NCBI GenBank assembly: GCA_009760855.2
Contig: WPIO01000009.1
Span: 367,501-431,500 of the forward strand
DNA: 64,000 nt
Direction: 5' to 3'
From: Cristatella mucedo
Lineage: Eukaryota > Bryozoa > Phylactolaemata > Cristatellidae
The stretch's first letter is position 1. Each line of letters opens with the position of its first letter. The notes below the pieces were generated by a model. It searched no databases. It saw nothing but the letters and a program-made list of their open reading frames with translations, and had not been told where the DNA came from. Shown piece by piece: positions 35,984 through 47,825 of this stretch. Both the position numbers and the translations under genes were made by a program.

Positions 35984-37048
35984 AATAATAATAATAATAA
36001 TAAAGCACTTGATAGAGTGCCCTCAGAGAACTTAATCTCTTTCTAGGCGACTTTCATTTGCTGCAAAGGGAATCGCGATTGAATCGAGAGTACTGCTTGC
36101 TGAACATGAATAACATGGTTAGGGGTGACATGCACAGGGTCTGCATAAAAGTGTGGTTAGTGGCAGCATGCACAACTTCACCACGCATAAGCACATGAAG
36201 GACGAATCACAGGGACCCACTAAATGCTGTCATAAACAGGTGTGTTTTTAAGCTTTTTTAAAAAATGGTCAGGGGATGTTCTGACGCAAGTCGGGAGGAA
36301 GTTCCAGGCTTTGGGACCATACGAACTAAATGCACGGTCTCCAAAGGATTTAAGGTTTGTGCGAGGTATTTCTAGACTGTTGGATTCCGAAAAGCGAGTG
36401 GTACGATGCTTGGCCTGATGGGGTAGTATATCTGAAAGATAGGCTGGAGCCATAGAATGAAGAGACCTAAAAGTGAGCGACAAAACCTTGAAGTCAATCC
36501 GTTGCCTCACTGGTAGCCAGTGCAGGTCGGCGAGAAGTTGAGTAATGTGGCAACTGCGATGCTCACGACAGACAAGCCTAGCTGCAGAGTTTTGCACTAG
36601 CTGCAATCGCCTGATCGCACATGCCGGTAGGCCAGTAAGCAGTGAGTTGCAGAAGTCGAGACAGGATGTCACAAATGCATGGACCAACTTAGACGTGGTA
36701 TCCTTATCTAAACAAGCCCGAATTTTAGCAATGTTGTGAAGCTGAAAGTAGGCATACTTGACTGTGGAGCTGATGTGGTCGTCTAACGAGAGGTCACTTT
36801 GGAACATGACACCTAGATTTCGAGCTGATTCAACAGCAGGAGATATGCCGGCAGAGCCAATTTTGAGAGTCAACCTTTCCAATTTGTGAATCCCACTGGG
36901 TTTGCCCATAACTAATAAGTTAGTTTTATCATCGTTTAGATTAAGAAAATTAGCTGCCCTCCACGTGCAGTTGTCATCAATACATGCAGCAAGTGAGTTG
37001 AGGGAATTTGAGGTGCTCGAAGGCTGGGAGGGATCAAAGCAAAGGTAC

Positions 37049-37322
<274 letters not shown>

Positions 37323-37360
37323 ATACAACTGAGTGTCATCCGCATAAAAGTAAAAATCTA

Positions 37361-38728
37361 AGACAGAAGATAAATGATTGGCATATCATGTACCTCTGTT
37401 TCTATTGCCAATAAGCAATCCTTGCAGCAAACAAGCTGTAGCCGTTTGCATACATCTCGTTGAATAAAAAAAAAACTAATAAGCACATCCGAACTAAGCC
37501 ACTCGATGATGTATAGAGTAATTACTTCTCAAGCTTGAGAGGCTATCGGCCATCCTCTTGCTGTGAAACAGCAGAATGTGTAACATGCTGAAGGTTACGA
37601 AAATTAGAAGACCCTTCAGCTCCCCTACGGGCATGCATGAGCTAACGCATGCGCACGCACACACACGTGCACACACACACACACACACGTGTGTGCGCGC
37701 ACACACACACAGCAAGTGAGAGAAAAAGCCCTCACGGTTTTCGGACACTCGTCAATCCTATCCACAGTGTTACTGCCATCATGTCTACTAAATAAGCCAT
37801 GGCCTCAATAGTGACTAGATGCATACATACCAAACAACGGCATCTGATGATTATGATAATGTTGATCATGATAATGAATAAGTGAGCAGTGGCAGAAGCA
37901 CTACCTGGTTGTGGGAGTGGTTGGAGTTAGCCCCTGACCACAGCTCGTGGCCCATCATACTGCTCACACAACAAGAACCATTTTGACCTGGCAAATCGGG
38001 AGGGCAACGTAGGGCCGGCGATTTGTATGTGAGTCTATGGACGGGAATCTTGAGCTATGGAAGGCGGCATGCGTGTAATTCCGGTTGGAGGAGGTACTGC
38101 CGATCCGTGTGCTGAATGATCTTTCAGCAACACGGCTTGCCTTCAATTCATCAACCCATACAGTGAGTGACCTCTAACATCTCCACTTTTGTGACTGCTC
38201 ATTTTAAAAGCATTTGAAAAGTGGGTTGAAAATTGGCTCGAAACACACCCTTTCGATAGAAACTTTTGACAGCTGGGTATTTTTCACAAGCACATGTGTG
38301 ATGGACTCTCTGAGCCGGCGTCAGGGCAACCTGCTGGCCAACATCACGATCTGCAACAGGGTCGGGACTGGGCTGCAGCTTTGCAAGGCCAGTACAGTGC
38401 ACCACCGCCAGTGAGCTAACGTTGTTTGCATGCAGCGTTCAGACACAGCACAGCCAACGCAGCTGTTATGCCAACGCCACGCAGCGGTGATTACAAACAA
38501 GGAGGCACATAGAACAAAGAACGGTACGGTAAAGAGCCATAAGGCCTAGTGAGATACATATCATCGGCAGATTTGGTGAGATCAAGTTCGGTAAAATTGC
38601 CAAAGCAAGCTCAGATCCAGTGGTCACTTAAACCCGAAGCAGAGCCCAACGCCATTGCCCCAAGGCAACTAACGGCTCGTTAAGGAGATAGAGGCCCCGT
38701 TAATGTAAGTACAAACGATCAAAACTAA
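37361..38728. other. No supported gene; CA-rich stretch
   Basis: Includes a CA/GTGTGC mixed stretch near 37655-37712. Lies in MEA1 intron 1. Nothing else recognised. Confidence 0.4.

Positions 38729-38729
<1 letters not shown>

Positions 38730-38793
<64 letters not shown>
38730..38793. repeat. (GT)n microsatellite
   Basis: About 30 GT units next to an antisense SINE 2 tail. Confidence 0.95.
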
Positions 38794-38805
38794 ATGCACG
38801 TATAT

Positions 38806-38915
38806 AATTCATTTGTATAGCATCCTACGAAACCCTAATTTCAATCAGGCACTTCACATATGCCGCAGGGCTCGACCCCACAACCTCGATCATTTACACC
38901 TAGAATCTCCGTCTT
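38806..38915 (-). mobile_element. SINE 2 copy
   Basis: Antisense ATAATTCATTTGTATAGCAT, then CACATATGCCGCAGGGCTCG. The head end is lost. Confidence 0.75.
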
Positions 38916-39436
38916 GGCACTTTATCCACACTGAAGTAGACGGGTGTCAACTGATAGGTGATAGCGTGCACAATTTCAACTGGACTAAGCGGACAAAGGA
39001 GAATTCACATGGGACGGAGAAAATTCTGCGAGCAAAATGTGGGTTTTCGGTTTTCTTTTGAATGTCGTCAAGCCAGGTGATGTCGTAACATCTCTCGGAA
39101 AAAAGTTCACAGACAAAGTGTAGAGCGCTGATGCCGACTCAAACTTAGCCAAGGCCGACTAGCAAAGAGCGCAAACAGGGAATAATTTCAGTGGTAAGAC
39201 TTGATGGTTGCACTAACGCGTTTGACGGGTGTAATTGTGCGTCGGCGACTTCAGTTTCGATTGTCATCGCGTAACCGAAAGGTTACGACCGACCGGTGGC
39301 CGCGGGCAAAGCGACGGCGTCTCTGCAATCAATCTGGAAAGTATCGTCGACAAAATGAAGAATAGCGATCAGACAGAGGACGCCTATACAACTGGCACCG
39401 CTCAAACAAGACTGCTGGAGCACATGTTATTATTAC

Positions 39437-39578
39437 CTTCCTGATCCACGACCTCTAACTCTTCCCCGTCGTCGCTGTCGGTCAGGTCATTGACGTATAC
39501 GATATCTCCATCGCCGATACTTTCAGAACTCGAATCTTCACCGCGCTCCACCGGCTCGTCTTTGGGTATCGGCGCCAT
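39437..39578 (-). CDS. MEA1 homologue, exon 1 (start codon)
   Basis: ATG at 39576-39578 is directly preceded by an in-frame TGA, which fixes the start. The 47 codons plus one base end at GAAG/GTAATA, in the phase required by exon 2. The peptide is strongly acidic (GEDSSSESIGDGDIVYVNDL, then DSDDGEELEVVDQE), as is the N-terminal half of MEA1 proteins. The spliced junction gives GG before the YVML of exon 2. The start lies 109 bases from a plus-strand ATG at 39688, so the two genes may share a bidirectional promoter. Confidence 0.7.
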
Positions 39579-39687
39579 TCACGGCGACGGAATAATTGCG
39601 GAGGTAGCAACGACTGACAGGAAATCCAGTAGCAAGATGCTCGTCCATTACAACCTCCTATAACAAAGAGTATCGCCGGCGTCTCAC

Positions 39688-39699
39688 ATGGCGCTGCGG
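39688..39699 (+). CDS. Possible secreted protein, exon 1 (MALR)
   Basis: Four codons followed by a good donor, CTGCGG/GTAAGC, phase 0. On its own this is weak. It is proposed because the next candidate exon (43802) starts in phase 0 and the join produces a textbook signal peptide. Confidence 0.3.
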
Positions 39700-40225
39700 G
39701 TAAGCGCCACCCGTGCGATAGCGTTGAATGCGACCGTCGCTGCTGTAGCTTCTCCACCTGTACAAGCGCTCAAAGGGATAGAATATAGCATCGTGACCTT
39801 AACTCATCAGGGGGTTGCCCTGCGTTCACCGCTTACGACGGCTACCGACGTCTTTGCCCGCGGCGACAGTACCGGCTAGGCGACTTTTTCCTAGTTTTCT
39901 TGGTATGGAAACGATTTGAAAGTGACGCCTGTGATTTGTTCACTCTTCTGTGTAGATATTTTCCCATGTATTGTGAATTGGACGTACAGACGTGGGTTTT
40001 TTTAGGTTGCCTGCTGATGCCACTGCTCTCGGTGGTAGTCAGTTTTGTCCCCTTTGGCCCAAGGCATATCCCTAGTTACCGAGAATTTGCAGCATGCTCT
40101 CAGTCACTCTGAGCTTTGCCTTGCCTGACATTCTTGCCGAGAAAATGCTCGTGTCCGACCTCATTTGAATGATGTCCAATTCTGAAAGCCCCTGAAATTG
40201 ATGTGCTCCGTGTGACAACCGACAT
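39700..40225. other. No supported feature
   Basis: Open frames without motifs. If the secreted-protein model is right this is intron. Confidence 0.3.
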
Positions 40226-40229
40226 TCTA

Positions 40230-41056
40230 GATAACAATAATAATAATAATAATGCACTTGATAAAGCGCCCTCAGAGAACTCAATCTCTTTCTAGGCGCT
40301 TTACATTTGCTGCAAAGGGAAATGTAATTGAATGGTGAGTAGTGTCATGCTTGATAAACAAACAACATGAATAACATGGTTAGGGGTGACATGCACAGGG
40401 TCAGCATGCAAGTGTGGTTAGTGGCAGCATGCACAGTGTCAGCACGCATAAGCACATGGAAGACGAATCACAGGGACCCACTAAATGCTGTCCTAAATAG
40501 GTGTGTTTTTAAGTTAAATGTGGTCAAGTCAGGGGATGTTGTGATGCAAGTCGGGAGGGAGTACAGGCTTTGGGAGCATATGAACTAAATGCATGGTCTC
40601 CAAAGGATTTGAGGTTTGTACGAGGTATTGGTAAACTGTTGGATTCCGAAAAGTGGGTGGTGCGATGCTTAGCCTGGTGGGGGAGTAGATCTGATAGGTA
40701 AGCTGAAGCCAAAGAATGAAGTGACCTAAAAGTGAGCGACAAAACCTTGAAGTCAATTCGTTGCTTGACTGGGAGCCAGTGCAGGTCGGCGAGAAGTGGT
40801 GTGATGTGGCAACTGCGACGCTCACGACAGACAAGCCTAGCTGCGGAGTTTTGCACCAGCTGCAATCGCCTGATTGCACATGCCGGTAGGCCAGTAAGCA
40901 GTGAGTTGCAGAAGTCGAGACGGGATGTCACAAATGCATGGACCAACTTAGACGTGGTATCCTTATCTAAATAGGCCCGAATTTTAGCAATGTTATGTAG
41001 CTGAAAGTAGGCAGACTTGACTGTGGAGCTGATGTGGTCGTCTAACGAGAGGTCAT
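40230..41056 (-). mobile_element. LINE A 3' copy
   Basis: Clean antisense copy: TAA repeat, GCACTTGATAAAGCGCCCTC, TGCTGCAAAGGGAAATGTAA. A frame at 41102-40524 encodes LDFCNSLLTGLPACAIRRLQ and HWLPVKQRIDFKVLSLTF. Confidence 0.9.
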
Positions 41057-41389
41057 TGAGACAACGATAGATCTTGCTTTTGTGGCTCTGGAGTTGTTTC
41101 AATCATACGTAACCGATTGTATCCGGTCCGTGTCCTGGTCAGGCCCCAGCAGACCTGTTGCCTGTGCATGTCCACTAGTATGTTCTCGATCTACTGCTAT
41201 CCTCAATGTATACAGATCCTGCAGAGAAGGTAATTCGGGACCATCGACTGTCACTTCTGTTCCAACGGCGTCCAGATTTACTTGTCATCCAAGCCATCAG
41301 AATTAGCTGTTGTGATTGCTAAAGTAAACACCTGCCTTGCCGACATTTTTATCTTTTTGCAGACATAATATCCTTTGCATAGAATCGTA

Positions 41390-41890
41390 AGAGAATTAAA
41401 TCATATCCATGTGCTTTACAACTTACTGAAAGGGAAAACTAGCTGATGGCATGATGGCTTAGACAAGCATGCACTAGCAAACAATATCATGCTTAGACAA
41501 CCATGTAAAAGGTCAAACAAGATACTCAGGACTGCTGGTTATTAAGACCCCTGCTTAGTAACATGCTCTGAATCGTCCACGAGTATGCACACAAATCTCG
41601 CATGAACAAAGATAGAGCCAAGTTCACTGGGCACTCGGAAAGTAAGCAGAGTATGCTCATCTCTAGCTGAGACTTAAATGAGGCAAAGTCAATGCTGGTG
41701 ATAACTGAAGCTGGTAGCAAGGTCTCGACTGTCGGTGCATACGAACTGAAGGAATGACTACCAACAATTTTGATTTGTGCAAGAGATGGTGAGACGACTA
41801 GAAGCCGGGGAGCAAGTAGCGCAAGAGCAGCCTTCAGCCGAGCTTGGGTCGGATAGGTAGGCCAGTTCATGCAAGTGTTGGGACCTTCTT
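41390..41890 (-). mobile_element. LINE A-related 3' fragment, diverged
   Basis: The minus frame has SHSFSSYAPTVETLLPASV, comparable to FGDHAFSSYGPKAWNSLPTC in other copies. The tail is barely recognisable. Confidence 0.55.
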
Positions 41891-42102
41891 GGTGTTATTC
41901 AATCCTGCATGTATAAGCAATTGCTTGAATCGTCAAGAATTTCCATTTACTCACAGTCGTGATCCGATGTCAAAATAGAAATTATAGCAAATTAAAAAGT
42001 AAAATGTTATCTGAACTTGGTGAGCCACATTGCAATCTGCTGCTGCATTATTTCATGATGGCAGAATCTGGGTTGGGGCTAAACTTCTAGCATAAATAAA
42101 TA

Positions 42103-42272
42103 AATCCTAGCTGATTAAACAGCCTCTTTTGTATTGCAACAGAAGAGCCTTTACGGCTATCACCACTGCTTGCAGCAGCAATAAAGGATCACTCACTGCT
42201 GGATTCGAACCCACGACCTCGGGACTGAGGTCGTGAAAGCAACCACCTTACCTAGTGTGCCATCACAGCTCA
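42103..42272 (-). mobile_element. SINE 1 copy
   Basis: Good antisense copy: CTGATTAAACAGCCTCTTTT, ATAAAGGATCACTCACTGCT, CCACGACCTCGGGACTGAGG. Confidence 0.85.
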
Positions 42273-43628
42273 CCAACCGTACCATACATCGTTGGCAAGT
42301 CGGTGCAGTGCTGGCTAACCAGTTTGTGAGCACTTGGTAAATTCTTGGTGACTGCTGGTGGGTGTCTTAAGAGCCTGCCTTTGACATTGAAGCTGACAAT
42401 GTGCTCTCACCTTTGGTTCTGCCTGCTTTAAGGGTAGCCTAACAATGGAATATATGTAGGCCTCATCTCACCATGGAGATCAAGGTTTTCTTTCCATTCG
42501 CTGCTACTTGTCCGCTCGAACCTCCACTCCTAATCCAATCGTTTGCCATTCGCTTCTTGAGCACTGACTGGCACTTCCGAATGGGCCTTCAGTAACTTGA
42601 AGTCTGGATATTTCAAGCATCTTAACTACAGTAATAGCAATGCAACAGGCGTGGTTGGTAGATATGATAGAGCTACGACTTTGCCTCCACATCGCAATGG
42701 GATGCAATTATCTGATGGCAGGCTGCCTCGTGCATTCACTCAAGCCTTGAATTCTGCATGGCTTACGCGAGATCACCACGAGAAAGCTTCTATGGTGCCT
42801 GATTGTACTCCATCGTACTGCACCTGGTTTGTGTTCACCCCTGTGCATATCAGTGCCCGTGCGTATATTTGCACGTGAGATTGTGCGTGCATGCATATGT
42901 AGCTATTTGCCTTCGTGGCAATAGCGCTGCCGACGCTGCTTCTCTCTCGGCTCCATTCATAGTTTATATTGCAGAGGGTGCTGGCAGCTGCCGGTACGTT
43001 GCTCGACCGCAGCGGATGCCACGGGTAAGCTGCTGCTGCTGCTTTTTTCTGGCCGATGGTGCCGCTTACGGTTCTCCAATGTTAACTGTAGCTGCTGTTC
43101 CCCCACTTCCGGTTCAAACCTGCTGCTTATTCTGTCGACAGCCGGTTCAGATGTTTGGTCTGATGCTTTTCTTCGGCAGATTGCAAACGGTGAATGAAGG
43201 CAGTTTGCTGGAGCTACCGTAGCCCTCCTTCCCTTCCCTCAAGCATGAGACACAGTGGCAGGAGAGGTAGGCTCGTGTGCATCTGCAAGCTGCTTCGACG
43301 AGCGAGCACGACTGATCTGACAAGGAGCGAGAGACGCTCTGCAAAACCGAGGGCAAGAAGAATGCCTGCAGGCAAAAAAATGCAGGTCCTTTGGTGGTGA
43401 CTATATGCTGGTCGAAATTCGATCGCCTACGGAAATGCCAAATAGGTCAGCAAGTGTGGTAAAATGGGTGGGCACAGAGTCAAAGCGTCGATCGCCAACA
43501 AAGCCAGGACTGCGAGCCAAGGGCTGCCAGACGATTTGGACTCTGTAAGCAGACTGTAACCCTCAGAAAGCACCTTTCAGATGCCAGCCAAGAGTCTGTC
43601 AGTATGCTTGATGTTCTACTGCCATCCT
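42273..43628. other. No supported gene
   Basis: A possible 60-base exon after TTTATATTGCAG near 42978 (RVLAAAGTLLDRSGCHG, phase-2 exit at GG/GTAAGC, 43026) could supply a mitochondrial presequence for mL48, because its phase fits the exon at 46172. The evidence is too thin to call it. Confidence 0.3.
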
Positions 43629-43629
43629 G

Positions 43630-43778
43630 TGGTGCTTTGGCCCAGTGGTTAAGGTGCTCACCCCACCGAGGTCAAGGTGAATATATTTGATGGCCGAGGT
43701 TGTGGGCTCGAGCCCCATGGCACATGTGAAGCTCCTGAGTAGTAATTAAGTTCTCCTGGGGCACTATACAAATGAATT
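43630..43778 (+). mobile_element. SINE 2 copy
   Basis: Head GCTTTGGCCCAGTGGTTAAG, B-box-like GTGGGCTCGAGCCCC, tail GAAGCTCCTGAGTAGTAATT to ACAAATGAATTATATA. A 20-base insertion sits between the head segments. Confidence 0.85.
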
Positions 43779-43801
43779 ATATATTCTTTCATTTTCCTCA
43801 G

Positions 43802-43970
43802 CTTTTTGCGTTACTAATGGCCCTAGGGATTGCTGCACAAATCCATGCACAGCCGTGGGTTGCTGAAGTTGAATCGTGTAAACCGCTGATTCTGTTAAAG
43901 CTTTACCAGGATTTCGGCCGTGTAGAGCTACCGTTTGGGTTCACCACATCTGCTGGTTGCCACCTCGGCA
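43802..43970 (+). CDS. Possible secreted protein, exon 2 (signal peptide)
   Basis: Follows the strong acceptor CTTTCATTTTCCTCAG and ends at CTCGGCA/GTGAGT, in phase 1. The peptide is LFALLMALGIAAQIHAQ, then PWVAEVESCKPLILLKLYQD, FGRVELPFGF and TTSAGCHLG. With MALR in front it forms a classic signal peptide with a likely cleavage after IHA. Only two cysteines are present and the remaining exons were not found, so the family is unknown. An open frame also continues through the donor to a stop at 44071, so a single-exon reading cannot be excluded. A SINE 2 ends just 24 bases upstream of the exon. Confidence 0.4.
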
Positions 43971-44225
43971 GTGAGTCCACATATAATTACCCTACCCGGT
44001 GTGCCGGGTTCTGTATGTCATGTACATCAGCATGTATGCAACACACACACAAGCTGACAAAATTTGTTTAGAATTATACTATAATAATAATAGTAATAAT
44101 AATAATAATGCACTTGATAAAGCTCCCTCAGAGAACTCAGTCTCTTTCTAGTCGCTTTACATTTGCTGCAAAGGGAAATGCAGTTGAATGGTGAGTAATA
44201 TCATGCTTGATAAACAACATGAATA

Positions 44226-44262
44226 CATGAGATTGAGTTCTCTGAGGGCTCTTTATCAAGTG

Positions 44263-44293
<31 letters not shown>

Positions 44294-44315
44294 GTTATTA
44301 TTATTATTATTAGGG
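44226..44315 (+). repeat. Inverted copy of the LINE A 3' tail inside a LINE A
   Basis: GAGATTGAGTTCTCTGAGGG, TTTATCAAGTGC and a TTA repeat lie in sense orientation inside the antisense element. They form an inverted repeat with 44083-44143. Confidence 0.85.
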
Positions 44316-44622
44316 GTGACGTGCACAGGTTCAGCATGTAAATGTGGTTAGTGGCAGCATGCGCAGTGTCAGCACGCATAAGCACATAAAGGACGAATCA
44401 CAGGGACCCACTAGATGCTGTCCTAAATAGGTGTTTTAAGTTCTTTTTAAATGTGGTCAAGTCAGGGGGTGTTGTGACGCAAGTCGGGAGGGAGTTCCAG
44501 GCTTTGGGACCATATGAACTAAATGCATGGTCTCCAAAGGATTTCAGGTTTGTACGAGGTATTGGTAGACTGTTGGGTTCCGAAAAGCAGGTGGTACGAT
44601 GCTTGGCCTGGTGGGGGAGTAA

Positions 44623-44795
44623 AAAAAATCCTAGCTGATTAAACATCCTTTTTTGTATAGCGACAGAAGAGCCTTTACGGCTATCACCACCGCTTGCAGT
44701 GGCGATAAAGAATCGCCCACCGCAGGAATCGAACTCACGACCTCGGGACCGGGGTCGTGAAAGCAACCACCTTATCTAGTGTGCCATCACGGCTA
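44623..44795 (-). mobile_element. SINE 1 inserted in LINE A
   Basis: An A-rich end (AGTAAAAAAAATCC) is followed by antisense SINE 1 to GTGTGCCATCACGG. The LINE resumes with AGATCTAAGAGATAGGCTGG. In the undisturbed copy at 40690 these two flanks are contiguous. Confidence 0.9.
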
Positions 44796-45954
44796 GATCT
44801 AAGAGATAGGCTGGAGCCAAAGAATGAAGTGACCTAAAAGTGAGAGACAAAACCTTGAAGTCAATTCGTTGCTTGACTGGTAGCCAGTGCAGCTCGGTGA
44901 GAAGTGGTGTGATGTGGCAACTGCGACGCTCGTGATAGACGAGCCAAGCTGCAAAGTTTTGTACCAGAAAATGTTTTGCTGCAATCGCCTGATTGCACAT
45001 GCCGGTAGGCCAGTAAGCAGTGAGTTGCAGAAGTCGAGACGGGATGTCACAAATGCATGGACCAACTTAGACGTGGTATCCTTATCTAAATAGGCCCGAA
45101 TTTTAGCAATGTTATGTAGCTGAAAGTAGGCAGATTAGGCTGTGGAGCTGATGTGGTCGTCTAACGAGAGGTCACTTTGGAACATGACACCTAGATTTCG
45201 AGCTGATTCAACAGGAGATATGCTGGCAGCTGGAGCCAATTTTGAGCGGCAGCCTTTCCAATTTTTGAATCACGCTGGGTTTGCCCATAACTAGTAAGTT
45301 AGTTTTATCATCGTTCGGTAGAACCGAAAATTTTTAGAAAATTTGCTGCCATCCATGTGCAGATGTCATCAATACATGCAGCAAGTGAGTTTGAGAGAAT
45401 TTGAGGTGCTCAAAGGCTGGGAGGGATCAAAGCAATGGTACAACTGAGTGTCATCCGCATAGAAGTGAAAGCCTAGATTGTGCTTGGCAATCACATCAGC
45501 AAGAGGGAGAGTGTAAACCGTGAAAAGAACCGGACCTAGCACGGAGCCCAGAGGTACCCCATATTTCTGAGGTACCTCGGATGGTCTTTGTCCATTCACG
45601 TCAATACTCTAGAGTCTCCCACTGAGATAGGACCTGAACCACTGCAGAGCAGTGCCAGTGATACCCAGGCGAGATGAGAGGCTCTCTAGAAGAACTTTGT
45701 GATCGATAGTATCAAAGCAGCCGAAATATCGAGCAAAACAAACAGAGACACTCTACCCATGTCTGCATTCCTAAGTAGGTCTTTGTATACCCTAAGCAAT
45801 GCTGACTCTGTAGAGTGATTAGCTCTAAAGCTAGACTGGAACTTACTAGCAAGGTTTGAAGTTTCGATATAATATGGTTATCTAAATTGAAGTCAAAGGA
45901 AGTTGCAGCACACAATGTTTGAGTTATTGCTTAGTCGATTGGTTTGCAAAGCTT

Positions 45955-46080
45955 GTGCCAATGCCAAGTGAGAAGTGCCGGGCTGAAGCAGAGAGGCAGC
46001 AGCAGCTGAGAGCAGCAGCAGCAGCAAAGAGGCAGCAGCAGCTGAGAGAGACAGCAGCAGCGACGACAGCAGCTGAGGCT
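45955..46080. repeat. CAG-rich low-complexity tract
   Basis: Repeated GAGGCAGCAGCAGCTGAGAG units of imperfect spacing. Confidence 0.8.
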
Positions 46081-46171
46081 CTCACACTCGCATTTGCTTG
46101 CGAGTCCAGCCCGAGCCATTACTCCTCAGGCTTTTTCAACTTGCCTGTGTGCTTGGTTTAATTCTTTACAG

Positions 46172-46238
46172 CAGAATTCTAAAGATGCCAATTTTCACGT
46201 CGAGCAAACGTCACTCTATTTATGAGGATGACTCCCTC
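46172..46238 (+). CDS. mL48 homologue, probable upstream exon
   Basis: Follows AATTCTTTACAG and ends TCCCTC/GTAAGT in phase 0, the phase needed by the next exon. It encodes RILKMPIFTSSKRHSIYEDDSL. Spliced to the exon at 50426 this gives YEDDSLSVQPDVP, comparable to the YEP-x-YL-x-x-L-x-P-x-IP stretch that I recall just before the S10-like fold of animal mL48. The exon enters in phase 2, so a further 5' exon carrying the mitochondrial presequence is expected upstream. If the internal ATG at 46185 were used instead, the protein would lack a presequence. Confidence 0.55.
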
Positions 46239-46474
46239 GTAAGTGCTATTGATGCTGCTGCCTGCTTTATGTTTTAGTTGCTTGATGCATTGACTTCATT
46301 GGAACTGGCATCTTGTAAGATGCCCGCGAGTGTTGAGTTTGCAGCCAGAAGGAAATACGTTCGATAATGTGATGCAATGTGATCTACTGTTTTGTGGACA
46401 CAATATTTAGCTAGTAGTGATCAATAATGTTGGTACAGCCATAGGAATCGCGCCTTCGAATAGCAAGGGATCAA

Positions 46475-46605
46475 TGGCAGTAAGGTGCTCGTGCTTCACA
46501 ACCCGGATCATAGTTTCAAGTCCTGCTGTGAGCGATCATTCATTGCCCAATGCAAGCGGTGGTGGTAGCTGGCTGTCAAGGCTCTTCTGCTGTGATATAA
46601 AAGAT
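46475..46605 (+). mobile_element. SINE 1 copy, diverged
   Basis: AAGGTGCTCGTGCTTCACAA, ATAGTTTCAAGTCCTGCTGT and AAGGCTCTTCTGCTGTGATA. In mL48 intron 1. Confidence 0.65.
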
Positions 46606-47700
46606 TTTGTTGAAAAAACACTAACCTTTTTGGACGTGGTTTGCTCTGCTTGTCATGCAAGCTCTTTTAAGCTGATGCAGACAGCTGCAAGACTGATTAC
46701 CTGCCTTGCACTACTAGGTCTAGGATGTCGAATAATGTGGTACAGATGAATCTTTGCTTGTCGGAATCCTTGGCCATGTCTCTGGAACCCGTTTGTACTT
46801 CTTGATGATAGTCGCACCATCTTCATAGTAAATTTAAAGAGCTCTCGAAAGGGCCGCTGGCCATTTTGCTCCGGCAAGGCTAAGTGTAGTGATGGAATCC
46901 TCACCAATGTGGTGAAAGCTGGGCTGATATGTGGAAGTCATTCACGAGTCAAAAAGTCCGAAATAATAAAGCAGTATATTTAAAAGGCCTGCTCGGCCTA
47001 GCAGTGACCACGAGGCAACCTTTTTAGGGGTAGCATGGTTTGCCGAGTTTCCTTAATTTCGTCCTTCATCCCTTCTAAGCTGCACTACTCGGCAGCTGTT
47101 GGCAGGCAGCGTGCTTTGGCAGCTAGCTTTGGCAGCTAGCTGCAAATTGAAGCTGGTCACCAAGAGCCTTTACTGCCAAGGACTCTTTGATATAGTTACT
47201 GTCACTTGAATATGGTTTGCACACACCAGAGTCATTTGCTATTACCACTTGGTTTTGACGACTTGGACTCGGTTTTCAATCAAATGTACTTAGAAGACCA
47301 TTTGCTTAACCAGCAACGATATTTGCAACGTTTCGAACCTTTGGAGCTGCTTTCATGTGCCATCCACAGGATGGCACATGATGGCACATAAACAGGAGCT
47401 AAGGATCCGACCCCTTTCCGGGTTTGTCGATAGTCTCTTGTAATTCTCTCTTGGAGATGCTTCCCAAAAAAGCTGTACAGGATCTGCAACCAAGATCGTT
47501 TTTGTAAAGCTAAGAAATTGTGTGGCAGCTTCTCATCTCTCCACTGAAGACCGAGGATGCTTGTTGAACGAAGCATGGAAATCAAAATTCTCTCATTGAC
47601 TCTCAAGACCAGGTGACAGATCGACCCCTTCTTGCTGAGCTGCCGCTTTGTTGGAAGTCCTCTGAGAACATTAGAAAAAAGCTTACGGATTCGCAGCCTC
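46606..47700. other. No supported feature
   Basis: Intron of mL48. A 140-codon minus-strand frame at 47702-47280 has no recognised motif. Confidence 0.35.
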
Positions 47701-47706
47701 ATTTGT

Positions 47707-47822
47707 AAGGTTGAGGAAAAAGTTTGTGCACCGTGACTTTATTAATAATTTTATGAAATAATTTAATTAATTTAATAACCATTTAAGGAAAAAGACGACG
47801 CGCGAACTTTTTCCTCAACCTT
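47707..47822. repeat. Perfect 18-base inverted repeat around an AT-rich loop
   Basis: AAGGTTGAGGAAAAAGTT at 47707-47724 is the exact reverse complement of 47805-47822. The 80-base loop is very AT-rich. It resembles a small hairpin element or the ends of a miniature transposon. Confidence 0.85.
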
Positions 47823-47825
47823 GTA

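Larger units (their letters stand above)
44078..45890 (-). mobile_element. LINE A copy with nested SINE 1 and inverted tail
   Basis: Tail at 44078. C-terminal frames at 44766-44398 and 45065-44776 carry FGDHAFSSYGPKAWNSLPTC and SRLDFCNSLLTGLPACAIRR. The reverse transcriptase core at 45599-45369 has [20 protein letters not shown] and an intact [13 protein letters not shown]. The upstream frame at 45915-45712 is decayed. Split by a SINE and by its own inverted tail. Confidence 0.85.

Noticed and set aside
43860-44071. Cysteine-rich reading through 43970 as a cystine-knot hormone
   Set aside because: The GCHLG motif recalls glycoprotein hormone alpha, but cysteine spacing does not fit, and a strong splice donor lies at 43971.
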